Shown: positions 33,869 through 42,495 of the stretch, one piece after another
Position numbering within the stretch: position 1 is the first letter of the stretch
How the letters are laid out: every line of letters begins with the position of its first letter
Assembly: GCA_051652785.1 (NCBI GenBank)
Contig: JBOFUX010000051.1
Coordinates: 62,001 to 126,000 of the forward strand
Direction: 5' to 3'
Length of the DNA: 64,000 bases
Source: JAGNZR01 sp051652785
GTDB taxonomy: Bacteria; Fusobacteriota; Fusobacteriia; Fusobacteriales; Fusobacteriaceae
Made by a program: the position numbers and the translations under genes
Notes under the pieces: model-generated
Database searches by the model: none
Seen by the model: only the letters and a program-made list of their open reading frames with translations
What the model was told of the DNA's origin: nothing

Positions 33869-34973
33869 CTTCTTCTCCAGTTTTTATTGCTATTACAACT
33901 CTTTGTACTCCACAATAATCTTTTATTATCGCAATTAATTTAAATTTATTTTCTTCCATAATGGAGGCTACTTTTTCACCTTGATTATATCCTACTTCAA
34001 AGGCTAAATAACCACCAATTTTTAAAAATTCTCCTGCCTCTTTAGAGATTTTTTCATAGAAAAAATATCCATCTCCATTATCAGTTAAAGCTATTTTAGG
34101 TTCGTATTTTTTTACTTCTATCATTAAATTTTCATATTCATCTAATGGAATATAGGGTGGATTTGATACAACCAAATCAAATTCCATCCCTTTTGGAATA
34201 GAGTTAAAAACATCTGATTTTTGAAATACAACATTTTTTACTTTATTCAACTCTGCATTTTTAGTAGCAATTATAAGAGCTTCATCACTTATATCAAGAC
34301 CTGTAACAAGGCTACCAGGTAACTCCTTCCCTAAGGTTACAGCGATCGCTCCACTACCTGTTCCAATATCCAAAATTTTTGGATTTTCAATTTCCATTAA
34401 AAGTATTTTGCATTGCTCTACCAATACTTCAGTATCTGAACGAGGAATTAAAACATGTTCATTAATTAAGAAAGGGTAACCATAAAATTCCCACTCTCCA
34501 AATATTTGTTGAAGTGGCTTTCTATACTTACCTCTTAATATTATCATTCTTTTTATTTCTTTTAAGTCTTCCTCTTGAATTTTTTTAGAAAGTTGAAAAT
34601 TTAAAAAGCTTTTATTAACTTTTAGTACCTTAGAAAAAATATATTCTGCATCTATTCTAAACTCTGGAACTTCTTTCTCTTCTAAGTAAGCAATTGTTTT
34701 ATTTAAAAGTTCTAAATTAGATTTTTTAAAATCATCTTTGTCTTCAAGAACTAACTCATTAAAAGTAAGTTTATTTTTTGTCATCTCTCTTAAATATTTT
34801 TTTACTGTTTCTTTATCCTCTAAATTCATTTCTACCTCAAAATTAGTATATAGAGCTAATCTATCTAATTTTAAAACATAACTAATTAATTTTTCTGCTT
34901 CTAATCTTGGCTTTAAAAAAGAGTATTTTATTAAATACTCTTCAGCAAATTTCAATATTTCTATTAATGTCAT
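33849..34973 (-). CDS. prmC: Release-factor glutamine methyltransferase with doubled N-terminal domain
   Basis: Methylates the glutamine of the GGQ motif in release factors. The catalytic part has LDIGTGSGAIAV near 201-212 and NPPY at 271-274. At 374 residues it is about 90 longer than the usual 275-290. The excess is a second copy of the helical substrate-binding domain: residues 1-64 and about 85-147 align, each with an R-[L/I]-[E/D]-A-E block followed by a VLK motif. It lies two bases behind prfA, its substrate gene, and overlaps queA. Confidence 0.94.
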   Translation of the reverse strand: MTLIEILKFAEEYLIKYSFLKPRLEAEKLISYVLKLDRLALYTNFEVEMNLEDKETVKKYLREMTKNKLTFNELVLEDKDDFKKSNLELLNKTIAYLEEKEVPEFRIDAEYIFSKVLKVNKSFLNFQLSKKIQEEDLKEIKRMIILRGKYRKPLQQIFGEWEFYGYPFLINEHVLIPRSDTEVLVEQCKILLMEIENPKILDIGTGSGAIAVTLGKELPGSLVTGLDISDEALIIATKNAELNKVKNVVFQKSDVFNSIPKGMEFDLVVSNPPYIPLDEYENLMIEVKKYEPKIALTDNGDGYFFYEKISKEAGEFLKIGGYLAFEVGYNQGEKVASIMEENKFKLIAIIKDYCGVQRVVIAIKTGEEDVDEIK

Positions 34974-34975
34974 AA

Positions 34976-36049
34976 TTAATCTTCCGTACTACTTAACATT
35001 TCAGCTTGATTAAATGTAATTAATGCATCTATCATCTCATCAATATCTCCATCCATAAAAGCTTCCATTTGATGACTTGTATGCTTTATTCTATGATCAG
35101 TTATTCTTCCTTGAGGATAATTATATGTTCTTATTTTTTCTGATCTATCCCCTGTTCCAACTTGAAGTTTTCTATCGTTAGCTATAGAACTTCTTCTTTT
35201 TTCAGCCTCTGCTTCATATAATTTAGCTGCTAAATGTTTCATAGCTTTTTCTCTATTTTTTATTTGTGATCTTTCATCTTGACATTGTACAATTACTCCA
35301 GTTGGTAAATGAGTAATTCTAACTGCTGAGTCAGTCGTGTTTACATGCTGTCCACCTGCTCCACCTGACCTATAGACATCAATTTTTAAATCCCCTGAAT
35401 TTATTACTACATCTTTTACTTCATCTACTTCTGGCATAACTGCTACTGTTGCTGTAGAAGTATGGATTCTTCCAGAAGATTCAGTTTCCGGAACTCTTTG
35501 TACTCTATGTACTCCTGATTCAAATTTAAGTCTAGAATAAGCTCCTTGTCCCATTATCATAAATACAACTTCTTTCATTCCACCAACACCAACTTCTTGT
35601 TGTCCCATTATTTCATATTTCCACTTTCTTCTTTCTGCATATCTACAATACATTCTAAAAAGATTTCCTGCAAATAGAGCAGCCTCATCTCCACCTGCTC
35701 CGCCTCTAATTTCAACTATAACATTTTTATCATCATTTTCATCTTTTGGTAGTAAAAGAAGCTTTAGATTTGTTTCGTATTCTGGTAATATTTCTTCAAG
35801 ATCTTTTATTTCTTCTTGAAGTAGTTCTCTCATTTCCGCATCTTTTTCATTTTTTATTGCTTCTTTTGAATATTCATAATTTTCTGTGGCATTTTTATAT
35901 TCATTATATCTTTCAACTATTTCCGATATGTTAGTTAAAGCTTTATTGTATTCCATCATTTTCTTAGGATCAGCCAGAACTTCCGGTTGTCCTAGTAGCA
36001 CTAAAAGATCGCTATGTCTTTGAACTACTTCTTCTAACTTATTAAACAT
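34976..36049 (-). CDS. prfA: Peptide chain release factor 1
   Basis: Recognises UAA and UAG. The 357-residue protein has the [11 protein letters not shown] motif near residue 230 that triggers peptidyl-tRNA hydrolysis, and a PAT-type anticodon loop upstream. It is first in the operon with prmC, whose product methylates the GGQ glutamine. A strong promoter precedes it. Confidence 0.97.
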   Translation of the reverse strand: MFNKLEEVVQRHSDLLVLLGQPEVLADPKKMMEYNKALTNISEIVERYNEYKNATENYEYSKEAIKNEKDAEMRELLQEEIKDLEEILPEYETNLKLLLLPKDENDDKNVIVEIRGGAGGDEAALFAGNLFRMYCRYAERRKWKYEIMGQQEVGVGGMKEVVFMIMGQGAYSRLKFESGVHRVQRVPETESSGRIHTSTATVAVMPEVDEVKDVVINSGDLKIDVYRSGGAGGQHVNTTDSAVRITHLPTGVIVQCQDERSQIKNREKAMKHLAAKLYEAEAEKRRSSIANDRKLQVGTGDRSEKIRTYNYPQGRITDHRIKHTSHQMEAFMDGDIDEMIDALITFNQAEMLSSTED

Positions 36050-36084
36050 CTATCATCAGCTCCTTTTTTCTCTATAACTTATTA

Positions 36085-36113
36085 ATTATATCACAAAATA
36101 TACTAGAAATCAA
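36085..36113 (-). promoter_or_regulatory. Promoter of the prfA operon
   Basis: TTGATT (36113-36108) and TATAAT (36090-36085) on the minus strand, 17 bases apart. The -35 touches the terminator of the sigma cassette. Transcription would start near 36078. Confidence 0.6.
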
Positions 36114-36139
36114 AAAAGAGCTAACATATATTAACTCTT
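36112..36139 (-). terminator. Terminator of the sigma-factor cassette
   Basis: On the minus strand a nine-pair stem (36131-36139 with 36116-36124, one G-U pair) is followed by six U. A second perfect 14-base inverted repeat (36141-36154 and 36172-36185) lies just upstream and may add to it. Confidence 0.65.
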
Positions 36140-36208
36140 CATTAAAAGTAAAAACATTTTATTTAAAAATATTTTTACTTTTAATATTTTATTTTTAATA
36201 TTTTGCTT

Positions 36209-36673
36209 TTATAAATTTGTTTTTAGTATTTCTAGGCTAGTTTGTTCTTCTAATTCTGTTCTAGTTTGTTGTTCTTTTTTTATTCTTTCAACAGCATATT
36301 TTCTAGCTTCTACATATTGCTGACGAGTTATATATTTAAACATTTCTACTTGACTTCTTATTCTACTTTTCAAAATTTTTGCTTCAATAATACCAATATT
36401 ATCAAAAATTTTATCTAATTTTTCTAAATTTTTTTCAACACCATCTAAAATATACTGATTAGCATTCAATTCTAGCTGTTGCTTATCTAGAGTCAATTTT
36501 TTAAACTCTAAAGATGTTTTTTCCATTAAAACTTTAGCTTTTGCTAATTTTTCAACTTCTACTCCAGCTTCTTTAAAATCTTCATCATACACAATACCAA
36601 AACTTCCAACTGTACTTCCTAAAACAACAATAGAACAAATTGTACATAGTAATAAATAATATATTTTTTTCAT
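36209..36673 (-). CDS. Spy/CpxP-like periplasmic protein
   Basis: About 154 residues from the ATG at 36673; an in-frame GTG at 36682 is rejected because its ribosome site would be one base away. After a signal peptide (about 1-24) the protein is nearly all charged helix. Two LTxxQ-like motifs appear, LTLDKQQ at 60-66 and ITRQQ at 115-119, as in Spy/CpxP periplasmic chaperones. It is the third gene of a unit with an ECF sigma factor and a small membrane protein. The Spy relation is an inference from motif spacing and context. Confidence 0.7.
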   Translation of the reverse strand: MKKIYYLLLCTICSIVVLGSTVGSFGIVYDEDFKEAGVEVEKLAKAKVLMEKTSLEFKKLTLDKQQLELNANQYILDGVEKNLEKLDKIFDNIGIIEAKILKSRIRSQVEMFKYITRQQYVEARKYAVERIKKEQQTRTELEEQTSLEILKTNL

Positions 36674-36684
36674 TATTAACACTC

Positions 36685-36999
36685 CTAACTTTGAAAATCA
36701 AACCCAAAAACTTGGTCTGTATTTATTTCTATCTTTTCAGATTTAAATATATCTTTTGTGAAAAAATGATCTATTTCTATTTTATCGGTATCATTGGATA
36801 TTTTGTCTTTGTTAAAAACCATTACACTATGATTTATTTTTTCTACACTAGATTTTATAAAATTATGATATGAGGTGCTACTTATTATTCCTACTAAAAA
36901 AAGAGAAAATGAAGCTTTTAAATATTTTTTACTTTTTGTTTTCTCCTCTTGTAGCAAATTTTTATAAATATTTGCTCTAACTCTATCTTTTGGTGACAT
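36685..36999 (-). CDS. Small single-pass membrane protein, candidate anti-sigma factor
   Basis: The 104-residue protein has a basic N-terminal segment of about 25 residues, one hydrophobic helix (about 28-45) and a polar C-terminal tail of about 55 residues, presumably periplasmic. It starts four bases after the sigma-factor stop, with GGAGG inside that gene. Position and topology fit an anti-sigma factor, but the cytoplasmic part is short and no ZAS-type HxxxCxxC motif is present, so the role is unproven. Confidence 0.7.
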   Translation of the reverse strand: MSPKDRVRANIYKNLLQEEKTKSKKYLKASFSLFLVGIISSTSYHNFIKSSVEKINHSVMVFNKDKISNDTDKIEIDHFFTKDIFKSEKIEINTDQVFGFDFQS

Positions 37000-37002
37000 A
37001 CA

Positions 37003-37455
37003 TTATACCTCCATATCTTTTAGTGCTTTATAATAAATTGATTTAACCGTAGATATATTTAAATTTTTCATTTCAGCTATTTCTTTAAGTTTATAGCCGT
37101 ATAAATCTTTTAAAATAACTATTTCTTTTTCACTACCTTTAATTTTAGCTAATTGTTCTTTTAACATGATACTATTATTTGGATCTACCCCATCTTCGAT
37201 ATCAAAAATTTCATCATTTAATTCTAAATTAATTTTTTTCTTTCTAAAAAAATCATAGGTTTTGTTTATTGCTATTTTATAAATCCAAGTATATATATTA
37301 CTATCAGATCTAAAACTTTTAAGGTTTTTATATACACTCATAAAAACTTCTTGAGCAATGTCTTCTGCATCCTCGGAATTTTTTACACTTCCAAGTATTT
37401 TATAATATATTTTATCAAAATATTGTTCAAAAATATCATCAAAATCCATCATCAT
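37003..37455 (-). CDS. ECF-type RNA polymerase sigma factor
   Basis: The 150-residue sigma-70 family protein has region 2 (DAEDIAQEVFMSVYKNL and YTWIYKIAINKTYDFFRKKK) and region 4 (LKDLYGYKLKEIAEMKNLNISTVKS), with nothing between but a short acidic linker. That is the minimal extracytoplasmic-function layout. It heads a three-gene unit with a membrane protein and a Spy-like protein. A sigma-E-like promoter lies just upstream, suggesting autoregulation. Confidence 0.9.
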   Translation of the reverse strand: MMMDFDDIFEQYFDKIYYKILGSVKNSEDAEDIAQEVFMSVYKNLKSFRSDSNIYTWIYKIAINKTYDFFRKKKINLELNDEIFDIEDGVDPNNSIMLKEQLAKIKGSEKEIVILKDLYGYKLKEIAEMKNLNISTVKSIYYKALKDMEV

Positions 37456-37486
37456 AGTTTATTCCCTTCCCAATCATTTCTATTAT

Positions 37487-37514
37487 TTAGACTGAATACT
37501 TCTCCATAAAGTTT
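37487..37514 (-). promoter_or_regulatory. Candidate sigma-E-like promoter of the sigma cassette
   Basis: On the minus strand AAACTT (37514-37509) is followed after 16 bases by GTCTAA (37492-37487). This resembles the (G)GAACTT and (G)TCTRA pair used by sigma-E-type factors, rather than the TTGACA/TATAAT pairs seen elsewhere in the window. It sits between the ispG stop and the sigma gene. Confidence 0.4.
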
Positions 37515-37521
37515 AAATTTT

Positions 37522-38580
37522 TTATAAAAGCTCTATATCTTTTTCTATTATTTTTTTTAATTCTTCTAAAATATTTTCTTCTTTTACTTTTTTTACAACT
37601 GTCCCTTTCTTAAATAGAATCCCTACACCATTTCCTCCAGCTACTCCATAATCAGCTTCTTTCGCTTCCCCAGGTCCGTTTACTATACATCCCATTACTG
37701 CTATTTTTAGATTACAATCTTTATCTTTAAATTCTTTTTCAACTCGCTTAGCTAAAGTAATTAAATCAATTTCTGTTCTCCCACAAGTAGGACAAGATAT
37801 TATCTCTGTTCCTTTTCTTAATCCTAAAACTTTTAATATTTCTTTTGCTACTTTTATTTCTTCCACTGGATTTTCTGTTAGTGAAACTCTTATTGTTCCT
37901 CCTATTCCATCTAACAAAAGAGAGCCTATCCCTATAGCAGATTTAATACTTCCTTGAAAGAGTGTCCCAGCTTCTGTAACTCCCAAGTGAAGTGGATAAT
38001 TTACAAACTTACTTATTTTTCTATACGCTTCTACCATCATTTTTACATTACTTGATTTTATAGAGATAATTATATCATAAAAATCATATTTTTCTAATAA
38101 CCCCACATGATACAATGCACTTTCAACCATTCCATCTGCTGTTACTTCTCCATATTTTTCTAATATATGTTTTTCAATAGAGCCAGAATTAACTCCTATC
38201 CTAATAGGAATTTTTTTTAATTTCGCAGCTTCGGCTACTAACTTTATTTTTTTCTCATCACCTATATTCCCTGGATTAATTCTTAATTTGTCTATTCCAT
38301 TCTCAATGGATAAGAGTGCTAATTTATAATCAAAATGTATATCTGCTACTAATGGAACATTAACTCTTTCTTTTATTTTTGATATAGCTTGAGCTGCTAA
38401 TTCATTATTTATTGTCATTCTTACTAGCTGACACCCTTCTTTTTCCAACTCCAGTATTTGTTTAACCGTTTTTTCTATATCAGAAGTATTAGTGTTCGTC
38501 ATAGATTGAATAACAATATCATTAGCTCCACCAATGTAGAGATCACCAATTCTTATTACTTTTGTCATTGTCGTCTCCAT
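37522..38580 (-). CDS. ispG: 4-hydroxy-3-methylbut-2-enyl diphosphate synthase
   Basis: Iron-sulfur enzyme of the MEP isoprenoid pathway. The 352-residue protein has the cluster cysteines in SCPTCGR and MGCIVNGPGE, and the TIM-barrel start GGANDIVIQSMTNT. Its ATG shares one base with the stop of the M23 peptidase gene (TAATG), so translation is coupled. Length is normal for the short bacterial form. Confidence 0.96.
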   Translation of the reverse strand: METTMTKVIRIGDLYIGGANDIVIQSMTNTNTSDIEKTVKQILELEKEGCQLVRMTINNELAAQAISKIKERVNVPLVADIHFDYKLALLSIENGIDKLRINPGNIGDEKKIKLVAEAAKLKKIPIRIGVNSGSIEKHILEKYGEVTADGMVESALYHVGLLEKYDFYDIIISIKSSNVKMMVEAYRKISKFVNYPLHLGVTEAGTLFQGSIKSAIGIGSLLLDGIGGTIRVSLTENPVEEIKVAKEILKVLGLRKGTEIISCPTCGRTEIDLITLAKRVEKEFKDKDCNLKIAVMGCIVNGPGEAKEADYGVAGGNGVGILFKKGTVVKKVKEENILEELKKIIEKDIELL

Positions 38581-39605
38581 TATCTTTTTTTAGCTACAAC
38601 CATAGGATTTATTGGTTTTCCATTTTTTCTTATTTCAAAATGAAGATGTGGTCCAGTACTTCTCCCTGTATTTCCAGTTTGGGCTATTTTATCTCCCTGA
38701 TTTACTTTAGCACCAACCGAGACATAAATTTTATTTAAGTGTGCATATCTTGTTTCATAACCATTAGCATGAGATAAAATTATTATTTTTCCGTACCCAT
38801 TCATAGTTCCAGCAAATTTAACCTTTCCTTCTTTTGAAGCATAAGCAGTTATATATCTAGCTCTTAAATCAACTCCTGCATGACCTATGTACCTTTTCAG
38901 AACTGGGTGAAATCTGTTTCCATAAGGACTTGTTATTCCTGTAAATTTTATTGGTAACATAAAGTTTTCAGCTTTGGCTAGCTGTGTACTCGTATTTGAA
39001 CCTTGTTTTGAGACTACTTCTCTCCCTTTTAAAGTTATAAATTTTAAGTTAGGATCTTTAATAAATATTTCTTGTCCTATGTCTAACCTATTCCCTACTA
39101 ATTTGTTATATTTTTTAAATGAATCAGATTTCACTTTATATATTTGAGCTATCTTAAATAAAGAATCCCCTTTTTTGACTTTATAAAAAACTCCATTTTC
39201 TGAAGGTATTTTTATAATATCACCAATTTTAATAATCTTGCCTAACTTAGGATTATTAGCTTTTAATATTTCTTCTGTTACGTTATATTTTTTAGATATG
39301 TCATAAAGATTATCACCTTTTTCAATTGTATAATTTATAATTTTAACTTCAGTAACAACCTCTTCCATTATTTCTGTCGTGGTATCTTTATTTTCAAAAA
39401 AATTTCCAAAATTATAAGTTCTTTTTATTATAAAATAGTTACTAGAAAGTATGCTTTCCCCTTCTTCATCTTGTACATTTTCAGCATAGTAGTCTGTAAA
39501 TTTTTCTAAATCAACAACTTCTGGATTAAAAATATCCAGTTGTTCAATTGAATAAGAAAATATAATAATTAAAATTATTAAAAAATTAAACCTTAATTTT
39601 ATCAT
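38580..39605 (-). CDS. LysM-M23 family peptidase
   Basis: The 341-residue envelope protein has an N-terminal hydrophobic signal (about 5-20). Two LysM domains follow (about 97-140 and 142-185, each with a KGD-L/S motif). The C-terminal M23 domain has zinc ligands in HAGVDL and HLHFEI and is intact, so it may be an active endopeptidase rather than a degenerate NlpD/EnvC activator. It lies 20 bases behind rho and overlaps ispG by one base. Confidence 0.92.
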   Translation of the reverse strand: MIKLRFNFLIILIIIFSYSIEQLDIFNPEVVDLEKFTDYYAENVQDEEGESILSSNYFIIKRTYNFGNFFENKDTTTEIMEEVVTEVKIINYTIEKGDNLYDISKKYNVTEEILKANNPKLGKIIKIGDIIKIPSENGVFYKVKKGDSLFKIAQIYKVKSDSFKKYNKLVGNRLDIGQEIFIKDPNLKFITLKGREVVSKQGSNTSTQLAKAENFMLPIKFTGITSPYGNRFHPVLKRYIGHAGVDLRARYITAYASKEGKVKFAGTMNGYGKIIILSHANGYETRYAHLNKIYVSVGAKVNQGDKIAQTGNTGRSTGPHLHFEIRKNGKPINPMVVAKKR

Positions 39606-39625
39606 TTATATTACCTTTTTCCTTT

Positions 39626-40852
39626 TTATTTTTTTATTATAAGTAATTCAACATTATTTTCAGTTTCTTCTATTTTATCTATAAGTTTTCTTGTTGCTGT
39701 GACTCTATCAAACTGCGCCAAATGTCGTCTTATTCCCCAGATGCTTTCCAGTTTTTCTTTTTCTATTAAAAGCTCCTCTTTTCTTGTTCCTGACTTTTGA
39801 ATATCAATAGCTGGATAAACTCGAAGTTCTGCTAAAGTTCTATCAAGTTGAATTTCTAAATTTCCAGTACCTTTAAACTCTTCAAAAATAACTTCATCCA
39901 TTTTACTTCCAGTATCCACAAGAACTGTTGCAATAATAGTCAAACTTCCACCACCACTTATGTTTCTTGCTGAACCAAAGAATTTTTTAGGATAATATAG
40001 AGCACTAGGATCTATTCCTCCTGATATTAATTTTCCACTAGATGGTATAACAATATTGTATGCCCTCGCTAATCTAGTTAGTGAATCCATTAAAATTACT
40101 ATATGTTCTCCATTTTCTATTTTTCTCTTAGCTCTTTCTAATATCATTTCTGTTACTTTTATATGATTTCTAGGATCCTCATCAAAGGTTGAAGAAAACA
40201 CTTGAGCGCCTGTAACACTTTCTCTTATATCTGTTACCTCTTCTGGCCTTTCATCTATTAATAATATCCACACCTCTACTTCTTTATTATTTAGTATTAT
40301 AGAATTAGCAATATTACTCATAAGAATTGTTTTTCCTGCTTTAGGTGGCGCCACGATTAGTCCTCTTTGACCTTTCCCTATTGGAGCTATTATATCTATA
40401 ATTCTTCCAGAAATATTCTTAGAATTTGTTTCTAATTTCAATTGAACTGTTGGATAAGTTGGTTTTAATTCGTCGAAAGGAACTCTTGATTCAGCTTTTA
40501 GTGTTGTTCCTCCATTTACCAACAATACTTTACGCAAAGCATAGTTTTTTTCTTCACCTACTGGTTCTCTCACTTCTCCTACGACTATATCTTCACTCCT
40601 AAGTTTAAATCTTTTTATTTGAGAAGCGGACACATATATATCTTTTCCCACATTAGTATCTCTTAAAAATCCATATCCATCTGATAGAATATCTAAATTC
40701 CCCCAACCTATATCAAGTCCTTCTTTAGTTTCAAACCATTTTTCTATCATTTCTAATATTTCATTTTTTTTTGTTTTACGTCCCAAAACTATCCCTAATT
40801 GTTTAGTTATTTCTATAATCTCTTTTAAGAGAAAACTTTCTAAGCTTTGCAT
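39626..40852 (-). CDS. rho: Transcription termination factor Rho
   Basis: Hexameric RNA helicase that ends transcription. The 408-residue protein has the OB-type RNA-binding fold ([17 protein letters not shown]), Walker A APPKAGKT at about 167-174, LIDERPEEV and the Q-loop region. There is no long insertion. It follows miaB by 18 bases. The window also holds many intrinsic hairpins, so both termination routes are in use. Confidence 0.97.
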   Translation of the reverse strand: MQSLESFLLKEIIEITKQLGIVLGRKTKKNEILEMIEKWFETKEGLDIGWGNLDILSDGYGFLRDTNVGKDIYVSASQIKRFKLRSEDIVVGEVREPVGEEKNYALRKVLLVNGGTTLKAESRVPFDELKPTYPTVQLKLETNSKNISGRIIDIIAPIGKGQRGLIVAPPKAGKTILMSNIANSIILNNKEVEVWILLIDERPEEVTDIRESVTGAQVFSSTFDEDPRNHIKVTEMILERAKRKIENGEHIVILMDSLTRLARAYNIVIPSSGKLISGGIDPSALYYPKKFFGSARNISGGGSLTIIATVLVDTGSKMDEVIFEEFKGTGNLEIQLDRTLAELRVYPAIDIQKSGTRKEELLIEKEKLESIWGIRRHLAQFDRVTATRKLIDKIEETENNVELLIIKK

Positions 40853-40870
40853 TTTTCCTCCATATATATT

Positions 40871-42184
40871 TTAAGAACTAACTATATCTCCATAAAGAGT
40901 CCATGTTTTTGCTGATGTTATTTTTATATTTACAAATTTTCCTGCTAACTCCAGATCACCTTTAAATATCACGACTTTTCCTGAACTTGTTTTTCCAGTT
41001 AATGTTTCTTTATTTTTTCTACTATGACCTTCAACTAAAACTTTTTCTACTTTTCCAACAAAATTTTCACTATTTAATTTTGCATTTGCATTTTGAACAT
41101 CCATGAGCCTGTGTAATCTTTCTTTTTTTATAACTTCCTCTATCTGATCTCCCATTTTAGCCGCTATAGTTCCTTGTCTTACTGAGTACATGAACATATA
41201 TGAATTATCAAATTTTAAATTCTTTACTATCTCCAGTGTATCTAAAAAATCCTCTTCAGTTTCATTAGGAAATCCTACTATTATATCTGTTGTTAATCCT
41301 ACTTCTGGCATTTTTTCTTTCATTTTTTTTATAAGCGATATATAGTGTTCTTTTGTATAACCTCTGTTCATAAGTTTTAATATTTTACTAGAACCAGATT
41401 GAAGAGGGATGTGAATTGCTTTAGCTATTTTATCAGATTTAGCTATCACATCTATCACATCTTCTGTCATATCTCTTGGATGAGGAGAAATAAACCGGAC
41501 CCAAAATTCACCTTGAATTTTTTGAATCTCTTCTAATAGTCTTGCAAAGCTTTCCCCAAATTGTAAGTCTTTTCCATATGAATTTACATTTTGACCTAAT
41601 AAAATTATCTCTTTATAATTTTTATCCACATATCCTTTTATCTCTTTCAATATTTCTTTCATTGGAACGGATCTTTCTCTACCTCTTACATAGGGTACAA
41701 TACAGAATGTACAGAAGTTATCACACCCATAAGAAATTGGGATTGATGCTGTATATTTAGAATCAAAAGATGCTTCTAGTGTTTCGGGAAGCTCATTTTC
41801 ATCTCCAATATAAACAACATTTTTTAAATCTCCATTTTCAATTCTTTCAATTGCTGATGGAAGCTTTCCAATATTTTGATTCCCCATAATAATATCTACA
41901 ACAGGAAATTTTTTAGCTAATTCTTCCCCTTGTTCTTGTGCAAAACATCCCGTTACTCCAACTATTATTTTTTTTTTCTCTTTTCTAGTTTTTAGCTCTC
42001 CTAATTTTCCATAAATTTGAGTTGCAGCTCCCTCCCTAACAGTACAAGTATTTAAAAAAACTACTGCCGCTTCTGCAATCTCCTCTGTTATTTCATATCC
42101 CATATTTATTAATATTTTTTTTATTTTTGCACTTTCGTTTACATTCATCTGACATCCGTAGGTTATAACTAACGCCTTTTTCAT
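40871..42184 (-). CDS. miaB: tRNA-2-methylthio-N6-dimethylallyladenosine synthase
   Basis: Radical SAM methylthiotransferase acting on the i6A37 made by MiaA. The 437-residue protein has the three N-terminal cluster cysteines (YGCQMN, NTCTVRE, TGCFAQ), the radical SAM CDNFCTFC and a C-terminal TRAM domain. It starts the miaB-rho-M23-ispG run. Divergent promoters lie in the gap before the symporter gene. Confidence 0.97.
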   Translation of the reverse strand: MKKALVITYGCQMNVNESAKIKKILINMGYEITEEIAEAAVVFLNTCTVREGAATQIYGKLGELKTRKEKKKIIVGVTGCFAQEQGEELAKKFPVVDIIMGNQNIGKLPSAIERIENGDLKNVVYIGDENELPETLEASFDSKYTASIPISYGCDNFCTFCIVPYVRGRERSVPMKEILKEIKGYVDKNYKEIILLGQNVNSYGKDLQFGESFARLLEEIQKIQGEFWVRFISPHPRDMTEDVIDVIAKSDKIAKAIHIPLQSGSSKILKLMNRGYTKEHYISLIKKMKEKMPEVGLTTDIIVGFPNETEEDFLDTLEIVKNLKFDNSYMFMYSVRQGTIAAKMGDQIEEVIKKERLHRLMDVQNANAKLNSENFVGKVEKVLVEGHSRKNKETLTGKTSSGKVVIFKGDLELAGKFVNIKITSAKTWTLYGDIVSS

Positions 42185-42271
42185 TTAGCCTCCAAGCTCA
42201 TTTCCCTAATATTTATATAATTAATCTCTATCAAAAGTTTTAGAGTATACTATTGCTAATTTTAACATATT

Positions 42272-42301
42272 ATTGTATCATATTTTTTTTATAAATTGCA
42301 A
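42272..42301 (-). promoter_or_regulatory. Candidate promoter of miaB operon
   Basis: TTGCAA (42301-42296) and TACAAT (42277-42272) on the minus strand, 18 bases apart, about 80 bases before the miaB start. Confidence 0.35.
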
Positions 42302-42346
42302 GTTATAATCTAGTTTTAGAATATATTTGATCTATTATTTTTTTTC

Positions 42347-42375
42347 TTGACAATATAGCTATGATAGAATAAAAT
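42347..42375 (+). promoter_or_regulatory. Promoter of the alanine-type symporter
   Basis: A perfect TTGACA (42347-42352) and TAAAAT (42370-42375) are 17 bases apart. Transcription near 42382 gives a leader of about 115 bases. Confidence 0.6.
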
Positions 42376-42495
42376 AATTCAATTCAAATTTTATTTTTAG
42401 TAATATTTTTTAATACTCATTTCATGCTATGAAATATTTTAATTTCCTTATTTTAAGATACTTCATTTTATAATATAGATTTAAAGGAGGAATAT

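Larger units (their letters stand above)
42185..42495. other. 311-base divergent region between miaB and the symporter
   Basis: Contains candidate promoters for both directions (42272-42301 for miaB, 42347-42375 for the symporter) and a small inverted repeat, ATTTCAT/ATGAAAT, at about 42419-42436 in the symporter leader. No coding frame, tRNA or known riboswitch fold is seen. Confidence 0.55.

Noticed and set aside
36674..36682. GTG start for the Spy-like gene
   Set aside because: It would leave one base between ribosome site and start; the ATG at 36673 is correctly spaced.
42301..42346. tRNA or small RNA in the gap before the symporter
   Set aside because: The sequence is almost entirely A/T with no cloverleaf, no TTCGA loop and no terminator hairpin.
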